From: Heterobilharzia americana
Taxonomy: Eukaryota > Platyhelminthes > Trematoda > Strigeidida > Schistosomatidae
Direction of reading: 5' to 3'
DNA length: 64,000 bases
Assembly (NCBI GenBank): GCA_944470555.2
Contig: OX104131.1
Coordinates: 17,228,515-17,292,514, forward strand
Numbering within the stretch: position 1 is the stretch's first letter; each line of letters begins with the position of its first letter. Below the pieces are notes generated by a model. It was not told the DNA's origin. It saw only the letters and a program-made list of their open reading frames with translations, and did no database searches. Both the position numbers and the translations under genes were made by a program. Shown here in pieces: positions 45,901 through 60,900 of this stretch.

Positions 45901-48900
45901 GGCAACAACGTGAGACCAGATGCATGTTAAACTCGTGGTTGCGCTCTGCTGAAGTCGTGTGCCAAGTCGAAATATCTATCCAGTCCTCCAAGGCTTGCAG
46001 TGGTTCTCTATCAGATTTCAGTTTGTGATAAAAAACCACCTTGAGACGAGTGAAGGTGAATGAAAATCATCAAAATCAATGTAAAGGAATGAATTATGTC
46101 GCTAAACAGTATGTGTTTCAAACATTATTTACATTAGCGAGTAGTCGTTTCAAGAAGACAACCATTTTAAAACAAGCAACAAACGTAATTAAAGCAGAAT
46201 TTTTTGCATTCATAAATTTCAGTAGAACTCGCCAGCTTTTTACCCTACATACATGATTTTATATACTGTTGAACTTCTTTGCTTAATAGTCAAATGACTT
46301 GTCTCCAGCGTTATTGTTATTGTTATCGTCCAACTAATACTCTAACTTCCTTTAGTTCTGCACTGTTACCAGGCTTCTTAACTGATGTTCATTTACCTTG
46401 TTTCAAAATTGGTGTCATTCACTCTTTCAGTTGGTAGTCCTCTTTATTAGTTTCACAGTGGTCATCAAGGGTGGTGGTGTGGTTGTTCGTTTACTTCAAT
46501 TATTCGTTTATAGGTTGCATGGTTGATAACGAAGTGCTGTTCTGAGATTCGTCTTCATTAATTTGCTCTAGGAATATGGATTTGTACATTTATCTGCGGG
46601 TGAATTACTCCGACAAGCTCGTGATTCCTCAGATTCTGAATTCGCCAGTCGGATACAAATGCATATGAAAAATGGAACAATAGTCCCAGCGAAAATTACT
46701 TGCGGACTGCTGCATCAGGTTAGTTTGGAGTTTTGTAATTGTGTTCTTGAAAAGAAAAAAATTGCGTTTTCAGTTGGTATGAACTGAGAGTTTTAATAAG
46801 AAGGAATTTTAGCTTCGAGGTCTGTTGGGGATTTCTTGGTTTCAGACTAGTATTCTTCGTGGACTGACACTGGTCGGAGAACGTTTGGAAACTTAGGAGC
46901 ACTAGTAATCCACTCATATCGAAATCTAAAGGTCCTGGGTTCGGCCCCCCTGGGGATTCGGAGGGGAGGGAGTTGTGACTGCGTACCACTGAAAAACCCC
47001 ATACCAAGACAAAACAACTGTCTGGTGCTCCTAGGTTTTCAGTAGTTCATTAACTGATGTTAGTCCTTGATGAATACCAACATGAGAAAGGAATTTATTC
47101 GGAATTCCATGTCTGGGAGACTAAATTATCATCACTGCCTGCTTGGCAGCTTAATCTCTTCTTTTTAGTGTTCTCGTGAGCAGTTGTGACTTTGAAAGTC
47201 AGTTGAGTGTTCTGAGATAGCAGTTACATGCGTTACATCCAAAGGCAGGTGAAATTGTGATATGTACTTGGAAAGTAAACTAAGACTGAAAACGTCAGGC
47301 ATTTTAAAGTAAGCATATTCATCAATGGGTTCAAGGTCTGTATCTCGATGTTATCGTGGCTGTAGTAGGAATAAAATAGGAGTTCTAGGAAGATCAAACC
47401 TAAAGCGTGTAACTGCTGACCTGAGTCATCTGGGAAACTGTAGGCTTTCCGGTTGAAGTCTGCTAGACATCTCAAAGCAATGCTGGGTAACCTTAGGGGA
47501 AACCATTTAACATAGACATCAATGTCACATATAGGCCTAAACTTTATCCTCATCGAAATCTCCAATATCTTGTTACACATTTTGTATGTTGTCTGACTTG
47601 ATTTTGATTTATTTTCTCTGCTTTTCCTTCTTAGTTTGCATTACTTTTGTTGGGACTATTCCTCATCCTCACACTTCCCCTTGTTAATTAATCTTTCCTT
47701 GTTCTGCTGTTGAAGTATGAACTTCTGAATAGTTAAACAGTTGAACTAATTCCTACGTTTTGTTTTACCAAAGGCGCTGTAGCAGTGCAGCCAATCAAAG
47801 TAGTTATAAAATTAAAATGTCATTCTTACTCATTTGTTAACACGTAGAATTTATTGAACTCTAGTTATAAAATATACTTTGTGGGTCACTAGAGTCAGAC
47901 TTATAACATACTTTTCATGCTGTAGAAAACTACTTTTAGTCGATCTCGCTCTTCCATTAATGAATTCATACTTAGAGGATATCAAGAAGCATAAAAATGT
48001 GTCGAAAAGTAGTATTTCAACACCAACTACTAAAGCTTATGTTACAGCATGTCAGCGCTGTGTTTGCAGTCTTTTTTCTCATTGTTAACTGACTGATAAA
48101 CATGATTCTCAAGAAAATGAATAAGTTATGTCTTTCGATAACAAGCCTTCGAAAATAAAGTTGGTCAAACACAGCTGGTTGATGTACTGTTTGAGATGTC
48201 GAAGTTGTACATTATATCCTATGATTACTTTATAACTAATCGTGTCAGCCTATCCGAAAAAAGAGGGAAGACCTCTTGTCATAACCATGTAAGATTGGAA
48301 CTGATCAACACATTTCCTAAGGTTTTATGACCCATAACCATTCGATGTCATATTGGAGCTGGGAAACGGCAACCAACCAAATCTTTATCGGTTTCTAACA
48401 TACTCCACACTAGCCATGTTTCTCGATCTAGGCGCCGCATTTGATTTTGCCTGTTGAGGGATCTAGTTGCAGTTGTGTCACTGAAACGGTTAGGGAACTA
48501 ACATTGTCACCTTATTGAAAGCCCATTATCCGAAAATCGATAGTGAGCCACCCAGTTATCTGTCTCAAGGATATGTATACACTGTATGCTCCATATTGTC
48601 ACAGGCGCATTCATGGATGTTACTCTTTTTGTCTAGCTTTACTACACTTTCACAGATAATTCGATCAATCTGGAATACTTTGACGATATACTTCTTTTAC
48701 GTGCAGGTACTGATAATGAATCTTCTGAACAAGTTGGGCGACGGTATGAAAATATTATGGTATGAGTTTCTTGTCACTCAAAGTATTATTTCAGTGCATC
48801 GTTTAACTATGAAGAATGAAATGGTTTGTTGTATTGAATGCCCTCCACTTACGTAAAAGTCACCATTCTTGTTGACTCACTAGCCGACAATACCTTGACA

Positions 48901-51900
48901 TGGGTACAAAACGTTTAATTCTCTTTCCTATTAATTTTCGTTAGCTGTGACCTTTACGGTATCTGAAAGCCCATAAATATCCTAATCTGCCAAAGATCTA
49001 TCTACTCTGTTCAACTATATTACTATGGAGGTGGAAAATTTGTCGAGTCATGATACAGTCGATCATCGTTGGTTGTTCGGCATCTCTTGTATCTAGTAGA
49101 TTCACATGAACAACCTGTAAATCAGGCATAGTTCACTAGTTAAGAAGGGGTGAGGTAGTAAACCAGGTAAGCAGTTTATAAATATTCACTGAATGGGTTA
49201 GTTGGGATGTGTTTTACATATCAAGACGCTATATACTCTGATGTGGTATTCCAGCTGGAATCAAGTCAGTCTGTATCAAAGTAGGACTTGGTACTACTGC
49301 GTAACGGTTGGAGAGTTCACACCTCGTATCATCGCATTAGATGAGAAGTTACTATGATGAAAGAAAGAGAAATAAAGATAAAGGCCTACAAAGGTGGTGG
49401 GAAGTCATGGGAAGAAAACAATATGTAATTAAACGGTAGAGAAATCATGCGTTTTCTTTGGGATAAATAAAGTGTGTGAACGCATCTGCACCACTGACAC
49501 TGATTCTTAACCACATCACCTAAAGTCCCACTGTTCATTGATTTTGCTTGTCACACAGACTTCAACCAGGAAATCTACATTCCCTCTCGCGAATCAGATC
49601 AGCACTCAGGATTCATCGACTGATGTTATTTTTTACTCTGACCGTCCTCAACCATTTTCCAGCTTGAATCTACTTCAGCTAACATTGTGTAGTGGTGCAG
49701 ACGGTGAGTAGGCATGCGTAGCGTATGTCACACCTCGGTCGATGAAGGTTCGCAACCTCACCAACTGAATTTCCCCTTCTATCCAAAACTCTGTGCTTGA
49801 CTGCTATGGTACTGATGTAGTGGTACCACGACGCACCACTTATGCTACACAGGCAACATTGATCGAATATCTGAAGCCTTCTCATGTCCTCAATGTTTAA
49901 TTGCCATTTTTGTAGGCGTATAGTAGACGAAATGAAGGGACCTGCGCACGATACACTCGACCCTAATAGGCAATTAGGTATCATGACAATGCCCTAAGTA
50001 GCCTAGGTTGGCAAAGGTCAAGCGAGCCTTTTTTTATCCATTCAGAGATATCTTCGGTAAATGACCCAGTAGAACTGATCTGACTTCCTAGATAAACGGA
50101 GTGGTCAGTGCGCTCAATGACTTCATTACCTATTTTTATGTGGGTATCAACGCAAATCATTCCTGGAGCAACAGTTTCCACTTGGTTAATGAGAAACGCG
50201 TTCCAATCACCGTCTGATAGGACTATGTTACCTGCGTACTATATGTCGTCTACTAAAGAGTCTACTTTGACAAAGTCGATGCTTGTGAAGTCAGATAACA
50301 AGAGAGAACTGCACAAGTATTTCTGTCACATAATTAAATAAGAGTAGAGAGAGTGGATATCACTTGTCGTAAACAGCTCATCTAGTTTCTTACCATAAGC
50401 TCTGACATACCCACGGGTACTTGACCAATAAACCTTCAGTGGAGTGGCGTAGTTACTCTGGGTCCGTTTTTGTGAGAGACGCTGCTAGTTGAACTGTTCC
50501 TCGAAGTGTTCCGCCCGTCGTTCCAGTCGTTTCCTCCTGCGAGTGAATCTCAGACCCATCCTTCTCCGCTATAGTTTCACTAATCACTGTCCTCTTTGCC
50601 CCAGTTTCCTTAGTAAACTGTCTACTGTTATCTGTCACCGCCGCCTTCGCTGCATACCACGTTTTTCATTCATTGCGTAGACTTTTGTGAGTTTACTTTT
50701 GAATCGGATTCGCTCATGATTGTACTTGGAGTCTGCATGGATGCGTTCGTGTGCTTCCATTAATTCAGAAAATGTTAAAGGTCACTAACTTTTTTCGCCG
50801 TTATTATGAGGGTCATTTACGGTCTTTAACAATGTTTTTACAGCAGACTGGAGATTGTATCAAGCTTCTTCTGTTCCGATAACTATCGAGTCGCTTTTTT
50901 TTATTGAAAGCGGCCTTATTGCCTTCACTGTCGAGCTGCATTCGCAATGGTCTAGTTACTAAAGTTTCCCCACGTCCGTTTAGACGTAAACACACATGCG
51001 CTTAAACCTACCCATGGTCGCCATCCAAACACTTACCTGGGAAGTTGGATCAGCCCTCGTGGCTCAGTGGCCGACGAAATCTCTGCACGGGTACAAAAAG
51101 CTCGATCGGTTTTTGCCAACTTGCACCGTAATACCTGACTGTCTATTAAGGGTTGAGTGTACTGCTCTGAAGTTCCCTCTGTTCTACCGTATGACTTTGA
51201 AATATATCTATTAAACGTAGAGGACACAAGAAAGCTTCTGGTGTTTGACCACCGTCACCATCACATAGGCCATATGTCAGGGTGTCACCACATGAGTAAT
51301 GCAGAAGTCAGGTGTAAAGTTTTAGGGAGGAGATGATCGTCAGTTGATGGGGTTGTGAACCTTCATTGGCTGAGATGGCTGGGACATGTGTTAGGCATCC
51401 ATAGTCACCGTCTGCCGCATTGGTCGAAGTATGTTCAGGTTAGAAAAAGGTTTGGGACGGACAAATTAAAAAATGAAATCATTTCATGAAGTCATTGACT
51501 CCTGTTCTGAGCCATATAGGGGAAAGCCGATCACCTGGTTGGGGTCCAGTGATTGGAGACTCTAGGTGACATGGCTCAGAATCAATGTAAGTGGTACAGA
51601 TGTATCCACACATCATCTTAATCGCTGTACTGAATTCATCATTTTCCCATTCCTTCTTCCTCTCTTTTACTGCTTTCTACTGCTTCGGACCGGTTCTTCA
51701 TTTCATTTTCCTAACTGCTTTTTGTTATACTACTGACCTTTCGGGTATGGTAGGAACTCATGGAACAAATTATCTTGTCTGGATAGCTTCTTGGGTTCAA
51801 GTGATATGCAATTTCGACGAACACGTCAAGGTACCAGCTATCGGTCATGCTGTAAGTATTAAAACCAGTTTGCTGCTATACTACATAAACTATTGATTGT

Positions 51901-54900
51901 GGAATTACTAAGTTTATTATTTTCAATTTCAGGCAATGACAAAAAGTTATAAGGATGCTGGTTGTATGAATTTCCTTGTGGACGGCTTTCCACGCAATGA
52001 GGATAACCGTCTGTGTTGGGAACAGGACATGAATCCTCTTACAAATTTAAAACGTGTTATTGTACTAGACTGTCCAGATGATGTGAGTTGTAATTGTGCT
52101 TTTTGTGTGTAGATCGCTATGATCATTATCGTCTCATATTATTTCGCAAACTGTTAAGATTAGTTTGCTAACGATTTCCTTCGAAATTTTCTGTATTATT
52201 CTCCGTTTGAGGTGCGGATCATAAGACATTGGGTTCTGGGGTCGAATCTCGTCCCACCTAAGATGAGATTTGTGTTGGTAGGGTAGTGTTACTGGTTAAC
52301 GTAGGATAATTTCGGCTTATAGCCTTGTGCACAAACCTGCTTGTGATTGCTGGAATGCATTCAAGGGTTGAATCTTCTAAGCACTGAATATATACACAAA
52401 GGTAACATTCATTCGTTTCGTTGGATAAGTGCGTTTGTGTATGATAAATGACTCTGGTTAAATGGTAACATGCTCACTGCGACATCTGAGGGCCCTGGGT
52501 TTGATCCCTAATGGGGTCGTTTGTGAGCACTGTTGAGGAGTCCTATACTAGGAAAAAGCAGCTGTTCAGTGTTTCCAGGTTTTCAATGGTTCCATGGTGA
52601 ATATCATTTTGAAATCAACCAATGAATCCCCACAAACGTCTAGTCAGAAGTAAACAATCTTAACACTTGTTTTCATTAGTATTATGTCGAATATCCACTA
52701 GTTTGCTACTGGAGTCAATACATTAAAAAGATTTCTTCTAGTCTTTAAGTAAACTAACAGACGAAAGCAAGGAAGTAGTACTTATTAATATCGATTACTT
52801 TTGGATACTGACACTTAGATTAGCTAGCAAACTACTAAGCGACACCCGGTAGCGCCATTCAAGTAGATTGTCGTATCATCACAGAGTGACCTTGAGGTTG
52901 GAAAATAAAATAGAAAATTTTATATTTCACATGAAGATTATATCAGTGTACCACTCTACTGATGCAAGGCTTTTCTAGGTAGAAATAGGCTTTTGCTTCC
53001 TGTGTTGTTTGTACGATACTTCATGGGAAACATAAGCATCCAGATCATGGTTTTCACGAATATCCTGGAGAAGGAGTTGAGGACTGACTCTGATTTTATC
53101 AGTACAATAGTATATTTTAATGTAATTCCAATCCTGGGATTATATTAAAATGTACTCTTATAGTCTCATAGAAATGTTTTGAATTCGTTTAAATTTGAAG
53201 AGTCTCTGATAAATCTAATACATTATAAAGGATAAGGTCTTGTGATAAACACCTTACATGGCATGTTTGATATAGCATGCAATGATAAAACACTGTTTAT
53301 TAAACGTTTTAGACTCAGGTTATATTACTTATTATCATGTCAGTATAGCCCCGCAGAGAGCTTTCATCAAATTTTTGTAGCTATATATCATTCTCATACT
53401 GGACGTTTCTAGTTAAGATATCACGTGGTGAGAAGTTTGACAATAGGAGAGGGGGTGACCACATACGTAGTCATTCAAATTGAAGCTGAAATCCTCTTTA
53501 AAAACCATGAGGTGGTAAAATACCACGTTTGCTATACCGATTTAATTACCATTACACTTTATAGAAACTTTGTCCTCATGTGATGGGAGAACTTCTTTAG
53601 GATTGTAGGTGGGCCATCTGTTGTTTTAACTTTCGTACATTTGGTCTCTTAAAAAATTGTTTTCCTTTTTGTCAGAGAAGAACCAGATTGTGACTGGGCA
53701 TTGTGGTAGAATTCAATTCCATATTAGATTTGTTTATTTGATTTATAATACACAGTGATATAGTATTATTTACTTGATGACGTTTTGAGCATAAATCATT
53801 GCTCATAATCATATCAATGTGATATATCACTATGTGTTATAAATCAAATAAAAAAAATCTAATATGAAATCCCCCCACCTTTATCAGATAGTGTTCTTGA
53901 ATCTTTTCTTTGAGAAGTTAAACTTTACACCTCTTACATTGGTAGTGACTAAGTATCCTTACGCAAAGATTGTTTCATGGTGGCTAGTGCAGTGTATTCG
54001 TTTCCCACGTTACAGTTCGCATTCTGTTGCCAGGGTCTTTCATCAGTTGTTGAATGAATTATGGTATGCTGTAGCAATCATAATGCCTACTGTATTCTTT
54101 CATACAATTCATAGTCTCATAGCCTACATTGCAGTTCTTTATTTCACATCTTTTTATTTTCTCTGTGTTCGAATAAAAATTTAAGCAGCGGTCATAATGA
54201 TTTTTTAATGAATCACTTCAGTATACTAACTGTGATTTGCTCATCTGCATAATCGCCTTGATAAATGCCAATGAGTAGGAAATCTATTTACTCCTAAAAT
54301 CTAACAGTGAATAGGGTATATTGTCTTATTGTGTCAAATATCCTTAGGGTCACATTGTACCAGTGATGAGTAAATTTCAACTTTCACTTCTAACTAGATG
54401 CGACTATTTTCCTTAGATGACTAGGTATAGCTTAAAAGACATTTTGAAATTTATATATCAAGAATTAAAGTTTACTTCCCTGTTTTAGAATGTTCCTGTC
54501 CTGGACACAATTGATTTTATTACTGGAATCACTGCTAAATAATAACACCATGAAGTTAAATATGCTGAAATTTTATCTTAGAAATAAGAGACAACTACTA
54601 TTATCCTGAAACCTATATATAGGTGTATTCATTATGTTATTTTTCTTATTTTCATGTGAAAATATCAAATACTGAGGTGTTGGTTCTTAATAGAGTAGAG
54701 TAGAGTAGAACAGTTAACACAGTTATCGTTTGGGAATGTTTAAATCATTCTAATTCTTTGTGTAAACGATTAATTTATAGGTGAATTACAACTATTTTTT
54801 AATTCATTTGGTTTTTTTTGTGAATTCACTTGCACATATTCTGTGCTGCTGTCTATGTATACATAGTTCCAATAGGTCAATGCATATTTTATTATTATTG

Positions 54901-57900
54901 ATATTGAGTGTTCTTTCATTATTCACATAACCTAGCTAATTCAAAAACAACAGAAATAAACCGATTTTACTGAATTGGCACTAGATATGGCTAAAGGTAA
55001 TAGTAGAATAATATCACAGGGATTATCTGTAACATTGATTATAAATATTAGAAACAAATTAATTGATCCTTCATTTACAATTGATTCAACTAAATAGTTT
55101 TACGATTCTCACATTGACTGTAGTGATTGCTGCAAGTCTCCAGGAAGAAAATACGGAGTAGTAGTGGTGGCAGATTGCAGAAATTTATAATCACCAGTAA
55201 TAAGAATGTCAAGGGATCCATAACTTTTTGAATAGGTCGCTTATTGAGCGTTGTAGTGGCCTATGTAACACAATACAGAAGTTCGATCAAGCAGGGACCT
55301 CTGTAGTATTTCATGCTACAACAGTGGACATTTTTAATACTTTTATGTTTATTGAAACTTTTGGGAACTGCAGTTGTCAGGTGCGTAGGTGGAGACTAAA
55401 AAACAGGCTTTGATTAACATGATAGTCCCTTATATTTCTTACGAATCCATACAGACGAACAGTACACAGACTATTGTCAATTAGCCTGTTATCTAGTTTG
55501 GCACAAGATTTGAATATTCAAAGCACTAATATGAAATCGGGCAACCTGGTTTTATGAAGTTTTAAACGGTGTTCTTTTTCATTTGGATCACTGATAACTG
55601 AGGAAACTGAAAACGGGAAGAGATATAGGGAAGTCAAAAGAAGTGATGAAGGTGAGGAAGGTAGGTTACTGTCAGATAGATCATTTGCATCATCTGTAGG
55701 TAGTCGTAGGTCAGAATTAACGTTTATTGAAGTGCTGTATGCTCCATCTCTTATTGCACCATTGAATAAATAATGGAGTTCCTCATGACATAAGTATACA
55801 AAACGAAATTATGTAGTGACTGGAAAATATATGTAGATTCAAATACCAAAAGGAATTCGAGTGGCTGAGATAAATCTATAGGGTTCAGCATGAAACTTGT
55901 GATGGACAAAAACAGTAATACAAAGACATTCAATATCAATCTTACGTTTAAAAACAATGCACTACATTGAAGTAACAACAACAATAGTCCTAAAGTACCA
56001 AACTAGAGAATCACTTTAAACTAGGGTTTCTTCCCAACACATCACAGATTCTATATTAACGGTGGATAGTGGCTAGCAGTGAGGGAATTTGTTCCAAATA
56101 AGACTCGAACCCGGAACCCATCGCTTCAAACGCCTAAGCGTCATCCACTAGACAACCGAGTCACGGTAGCCACTTCCTGTGTGACGGGTATAGTTTTTAT
56201 GTTGGTGATTGTTTTATCTCGTTAACTGGATCGAATTGATCGGTCGCTATTGGCATATGGGCTCCTGTGCGGATGCCTCGATATTGCCTGTGTTTCAATT
56301 TTATATTCATGGGAACAACATCGCCCAATCAGAGGCTCGTACATCCAACCAACGAGTCCCAAACAGGGCGAAACGCGCGTCCTGGATCTCACTGCTAGCC
56401 ACTTTCCTTCATTGGTATAAAATTGACATGCAGGCAATATCAAGGCGTCCACATAGGAGCCCATATGCTAGTAGTGACCAATCAATTCGGTCCAATCAGC
56501 GATGGGATAAGACAAGTACCAACATAAAAACACCACAGATTCGTTCCAAGAAAATATTTAGAATATTATGACATTCTATCAACAGTGACTTTGAGATCGA
56601 TCGATCGAGTTGCATTCAGCAACCTTGTACACATTCATGCATTAGGCAGTAAGTCACGCCTATTGTGTGAGAGCTTATGATACTACCTGGTTTTCCAAAC
56701 CGGGTTTGTCACTAAGCTCTTCAGGATTGTATAGTTTCTTGATTCATGTCAGTAAATCGAGCGGAGTACTGAAGTGAACTGTCACTCAGCTACCACGTTC
56801 AGCTTCATGCACTAAGCAATAAGCCCCACCCACTGTACGAGGGTTCATCATACTACCTAACTATCGAAACTTTGATAGGTGCAGCGGGGTTTGAGCCCGT
56901 GATTCACTGATCAAAAGTTGACTGTCTAAATCAATGAGTCAAAGCTTCACCATTTCATGACTGGCTTTATAAAGATATAGATTCCGTCTTCATATTTTAT
57001 TTCTGAGCATTCAAAACTTTTTATCCCATGCAGTTTCATCGATGTTATTTTTGTTTTTGCTGTTGCCTTCAGATATGTATACAACGTTGTCTTGGACGAC
57101 AGTCCAATCGGGTCGACGATAATGAAGAAACATTACAACACCGGTAATTATGATATTTTCGCTTTTGCTTGTTTAATCGCTATTGACAAAAGTTTCATCA
57201 TAATCTGATAGAAATGCAGTTATCACAGTTCAGGTGATTATCTCATTTTTGTCTCTAACCGAGTCAGTAGAACTTTCTCATTTCACAAAAATTATAAAAT
57301 ACTCGACACCATATTTGTATAACAATGGTGAAAGGTGCTCTTTTGAATAATTTCTAAGTAGTTATTCACAACTTGTTTGGAAGAGGTAAGTGATGACGAG
57401 ATTTGTGGATACAAAGTAAAGAAATTTGGTGAAGTAGGGAATCTGCTCTTGCATGACATCCAACGTGGTTTGTTTCATATCACAGTTTTATTGGATTTCG
57501 AAGACGTCGTACATTGGATTCTACACCAAGTGGTGTAATGGTGATGTCTTCTTCATGAAAAGTCAAGATCTTAGAAGATGTCAATTCAAGTCAATATCAA
57601 CATGAGTCCTGGCATTACTTACCGCCTGTCTGTCCAACATGTCACATGCAGTGCAAAAGGAAAAAAAAACAGAGAAGAGGTGAAAAGAAGTAATCAAAAG
57701 TAGTAGAAAGTCATGAGAAGGAAGATGAGGTGAAATAATAACGAAATATAATGTAACGATCAGGATGAGGATAATGCGTGGACGTATCTGCACCACTAGG
57801 ATTTGCTCCGAAATACATGACTTAAAGTTTTTAACCACCGATTTCGGTTGTAAAACAGACCTCAACTGGGAAATCTACATTTCCATACACCACTGATATC

Positions 57901-60900
57901 AACAGGTAGCGACTTCATGAACTGATGGTATGTTTTAGTCTCGCCACCTTTAAACTACTTCCAGCTTAAAATTACTTCAGCTAACACTGTACTTCAGGAT
58001 ACATGATAGTTAGGTATGCGTAACATGTGTCGCAGTCGCAGTTCACAACTTCACCAACTAACTTACCTCTTTGCTTAAGGCTTCACACCAGACATATACT
58101 TTACTAGAGTGTAAGTTGATGAATTGTCACAGATTGAAATGAAATAGTTTTCTATGGTTTTTCATGAGACATTGGTTTATAAAAGTTGTACTGAAACTAA
58201 GCTACTCTCTAAAAGTACTAACTGTGCATACGTGAGCATTGTGTGCATTGCGGAATAGATTAATTCTGAAGAGTCATTAACACCTGTTTGTCTTAGTTCA
58301 GACAAATAGTAGAGCAGACAGGTAGACAAAATCAACGTAGAACCTCGCGCACAAGTGCATTGGTTCAACTTGTCACACTTTACAGTATTATACAAAGAAT
58401 AAGTGGATAAAAAGAAAGTGATTTCAAAGTAGAAAAAAGTGTTTTGGAGGAAATGGAAATTTAAAAATTAAGGTCAGTCAAAACATTCAAGCTTCTTAAG
58501 ATATCAAAAAGTGAATGCATCTACGCCATCGTGACCAATTTTCAGCCATCTTACCAAGAGTCATTAACCACTGATTACTTTCGTCTTGGAGATTCCAGCC
58601 AGGTGGAGCTGTGATTTGTTGGTTTAGGCAGTTGACTTTCAACTTATAGGTCACTGGATTCGAATAATGCTCTACATACTGAGATTTAGGCAGTCTGGTA
58701 GTACCTTTGACCCTTTAGTTGTTGCTCATTGCCTACTGCATCAACGTGCACAAGGTTGTTGAGTGCATTTTGATTTATCTCTGTTTTCAATACCACTCTA
58801 GGGTGTAAAATATCAGGTAGCTGTTCCACAATAAAACGTTGTTCATAGTTCAATGTATCGACCTGTATTCATTTACTGAATTATGTCGCTTATATAGGTG
58901 GGTTTATCTTATTTTTAGAGAAAATATTCATACTATAATACTCATGATTTTGTATCATTCGACTAGAATTGTCTACACATCTAATACACCGCTACGGGCT
59001 ATTTGAAAAAGTCATTGTTATTCTCAGCATGACTTAGCTACTTTGTCTATCATCGTTGAGTATATTTGTAGATTATATATGTAGTAATTGTACTTTTCAC
59101 CCTTGGTCATAATTTGAGTGGTGTTTATGCATATTTATACTGTTAAGAGTAATTCCTTTTCGATACATCTTAATCGATCGTGTTTTTATGGTATTATTAT
59201 TTGCGTTGTTGACCACGTATAGTATTCGGCAGAATAGTAGGTTATCGTGATTTTCATTACAGTGTGCGAGCATAGAAGGAAAACAACAGATAATAAAAGA
59301 CTTATTTCACTTGATACATCTCTCATACAAATACTCGGATACAAGAGCATTTTGCTTATTGTCTGAAAGATTTTATTTTGAAATTTCATAATGCAAATCA
59401 TCTATCATATGTTTATTTAAATAGCTTGTGTTTTATTGTACAGTAAGACTTACTAGTCCACATATTCAAATTTTTCTCTTGTTAGCAAATTAATACAGCC
59501 GCCATGCTTCTGTCTCAGAGTTGCTTCGAGAATATCATCTACTGCAAAGTTGCAGATCGAAAAAACTTGCATTCATTGTTGGTTTGGAACGATATAGACG
59601 GGTGGTTTTATGCCTTCGCTGTATCCGAGATGTTTTCGTTTAAACTTATTAGGATATTCATAAACCTCCCCAGGACTCATTTTTAAAATGAATAATTGTA
59701 GCGTTCATTTCTGTTCATCCATTCAATGTTAGTGAAAAGCAATATAACAATTGTTTGTCTACAGTACATATGAAAATATCTTAGCTTCAACGCAGAGTCC
59801 ACATCTGATCTCTGTATCTAAAATCTGAAAGAGTTCTCGCCCTTTCTGCACCAATCATCTTTTCACGTGCTTAGCAAAGCCTGGGAATTGACACAAGCCA
59901 ACTCTACCGATCCAAAAATTTGTTGCACAGATTCTTGCTAAATCAGTAGGCTAGCTGAATTACTTTTTAAATCGCTCACTCTAGCGTTCTCTTCGTCTTC
60001 GAAGTTTATTGTTGGGCTGATCATCAGCGGTTTCCAATGAGGTGAAACAACTTTCAGTTATGATTGAATGCAGCTAATCAACATTGCTCTTTGTGACCGA
60101 CTGTCTCCATGATCTCTGTGTATCGTGTACAACACCTCACGTCCTGTACCTTCAGTGGTCATGCAGCTCAGTACACTCGACTCCTAGTAGGAATTTGGAT
60201 ATCATAGTAGTGATATTGATAGCAAAAGCGGTTAAAAACTAACAGAACCTTTTGTATGTGAGTGAAGTTTTCGTCGGTCACAGAACCACCAGGACGGATC
60301 CGGCTTCCTAGGCAAGTGAAGTGGTCAACGTGCTGAGCCACTTCTCTCTCTATTATTAGATTGAACATCAACGCAGACCAGTCCTGGAGCAAAATTTGCA
60401 TTTGGGCAGTGGGCAACGCGTTACAGGCCTTCTGAATTAGCCACTCAGTGTGTCTGTGAGGCTTTGCATCTTGTCAACATTTTCACCTGACAGGAATATA
60501 TCATATGCTTACTCTAAATGTACTAAGGATTATCTTTTGACAGGATCAATCCCTGCAAACTCAGATGAAGAAAAGGGAGACCTAGATAAGCACATCTATA
60601 CCGACACTAACTAAGAATATGGACAGTCAACGTCATCGGTGAACGCTGCCGAACTTACTAAACTCGCTTTATATCTCGCCATAAGCTCTAACACATCCAC
60701 GGTTGTTCGAATACAAAGCCTTTACTGAGAACAGTTTTTAGCGAAAGACGCTGTCATAAGGCTTCTTGATCGGTCGAGATGAATCCCACCTTCAGGCCAA
60801 GAAATACAGCTAGTATCGGGTGTTGGTATGGGTATCTGTTTTTCAGAATCCGATAAAGGGTGGATACCTGGTTGATACACCCTCAGTCACGCTAGAAATC

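Noticed and set aside
47233..47580. 115-codon minus-strand frame in intron 2 as a nested gene
   Set aside because: No recognisable domain, no convincing splice sites and no sequence match elsewhere in the window; length alone is not enough.
51735..51843. Open + strand stretch (LSGMVGTHGTNYLVWIASW) with a perfect GTAAGT donor, first taken as an extra kinase exon
   Set aside because: Its minus strand matches the RTE-A 5' leader at 39151-39270, and UMP-CMP kinases have no residues between exons 2 and 3 for it to supply.
53864..54184. 106-codon + strand frame in intron 3
   Set aside because: It begins within the arm of the Penelope-derived hairpin and is mostly hydrophobic low-information sequence typical of AT-rich DNA.
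56209..56571. 120-codon + strand and 80-codon minus-strand frames at the hairpin
   Set aside because: They are readings of the inverted-repeat arms and the hammerhead loop, not proteins.
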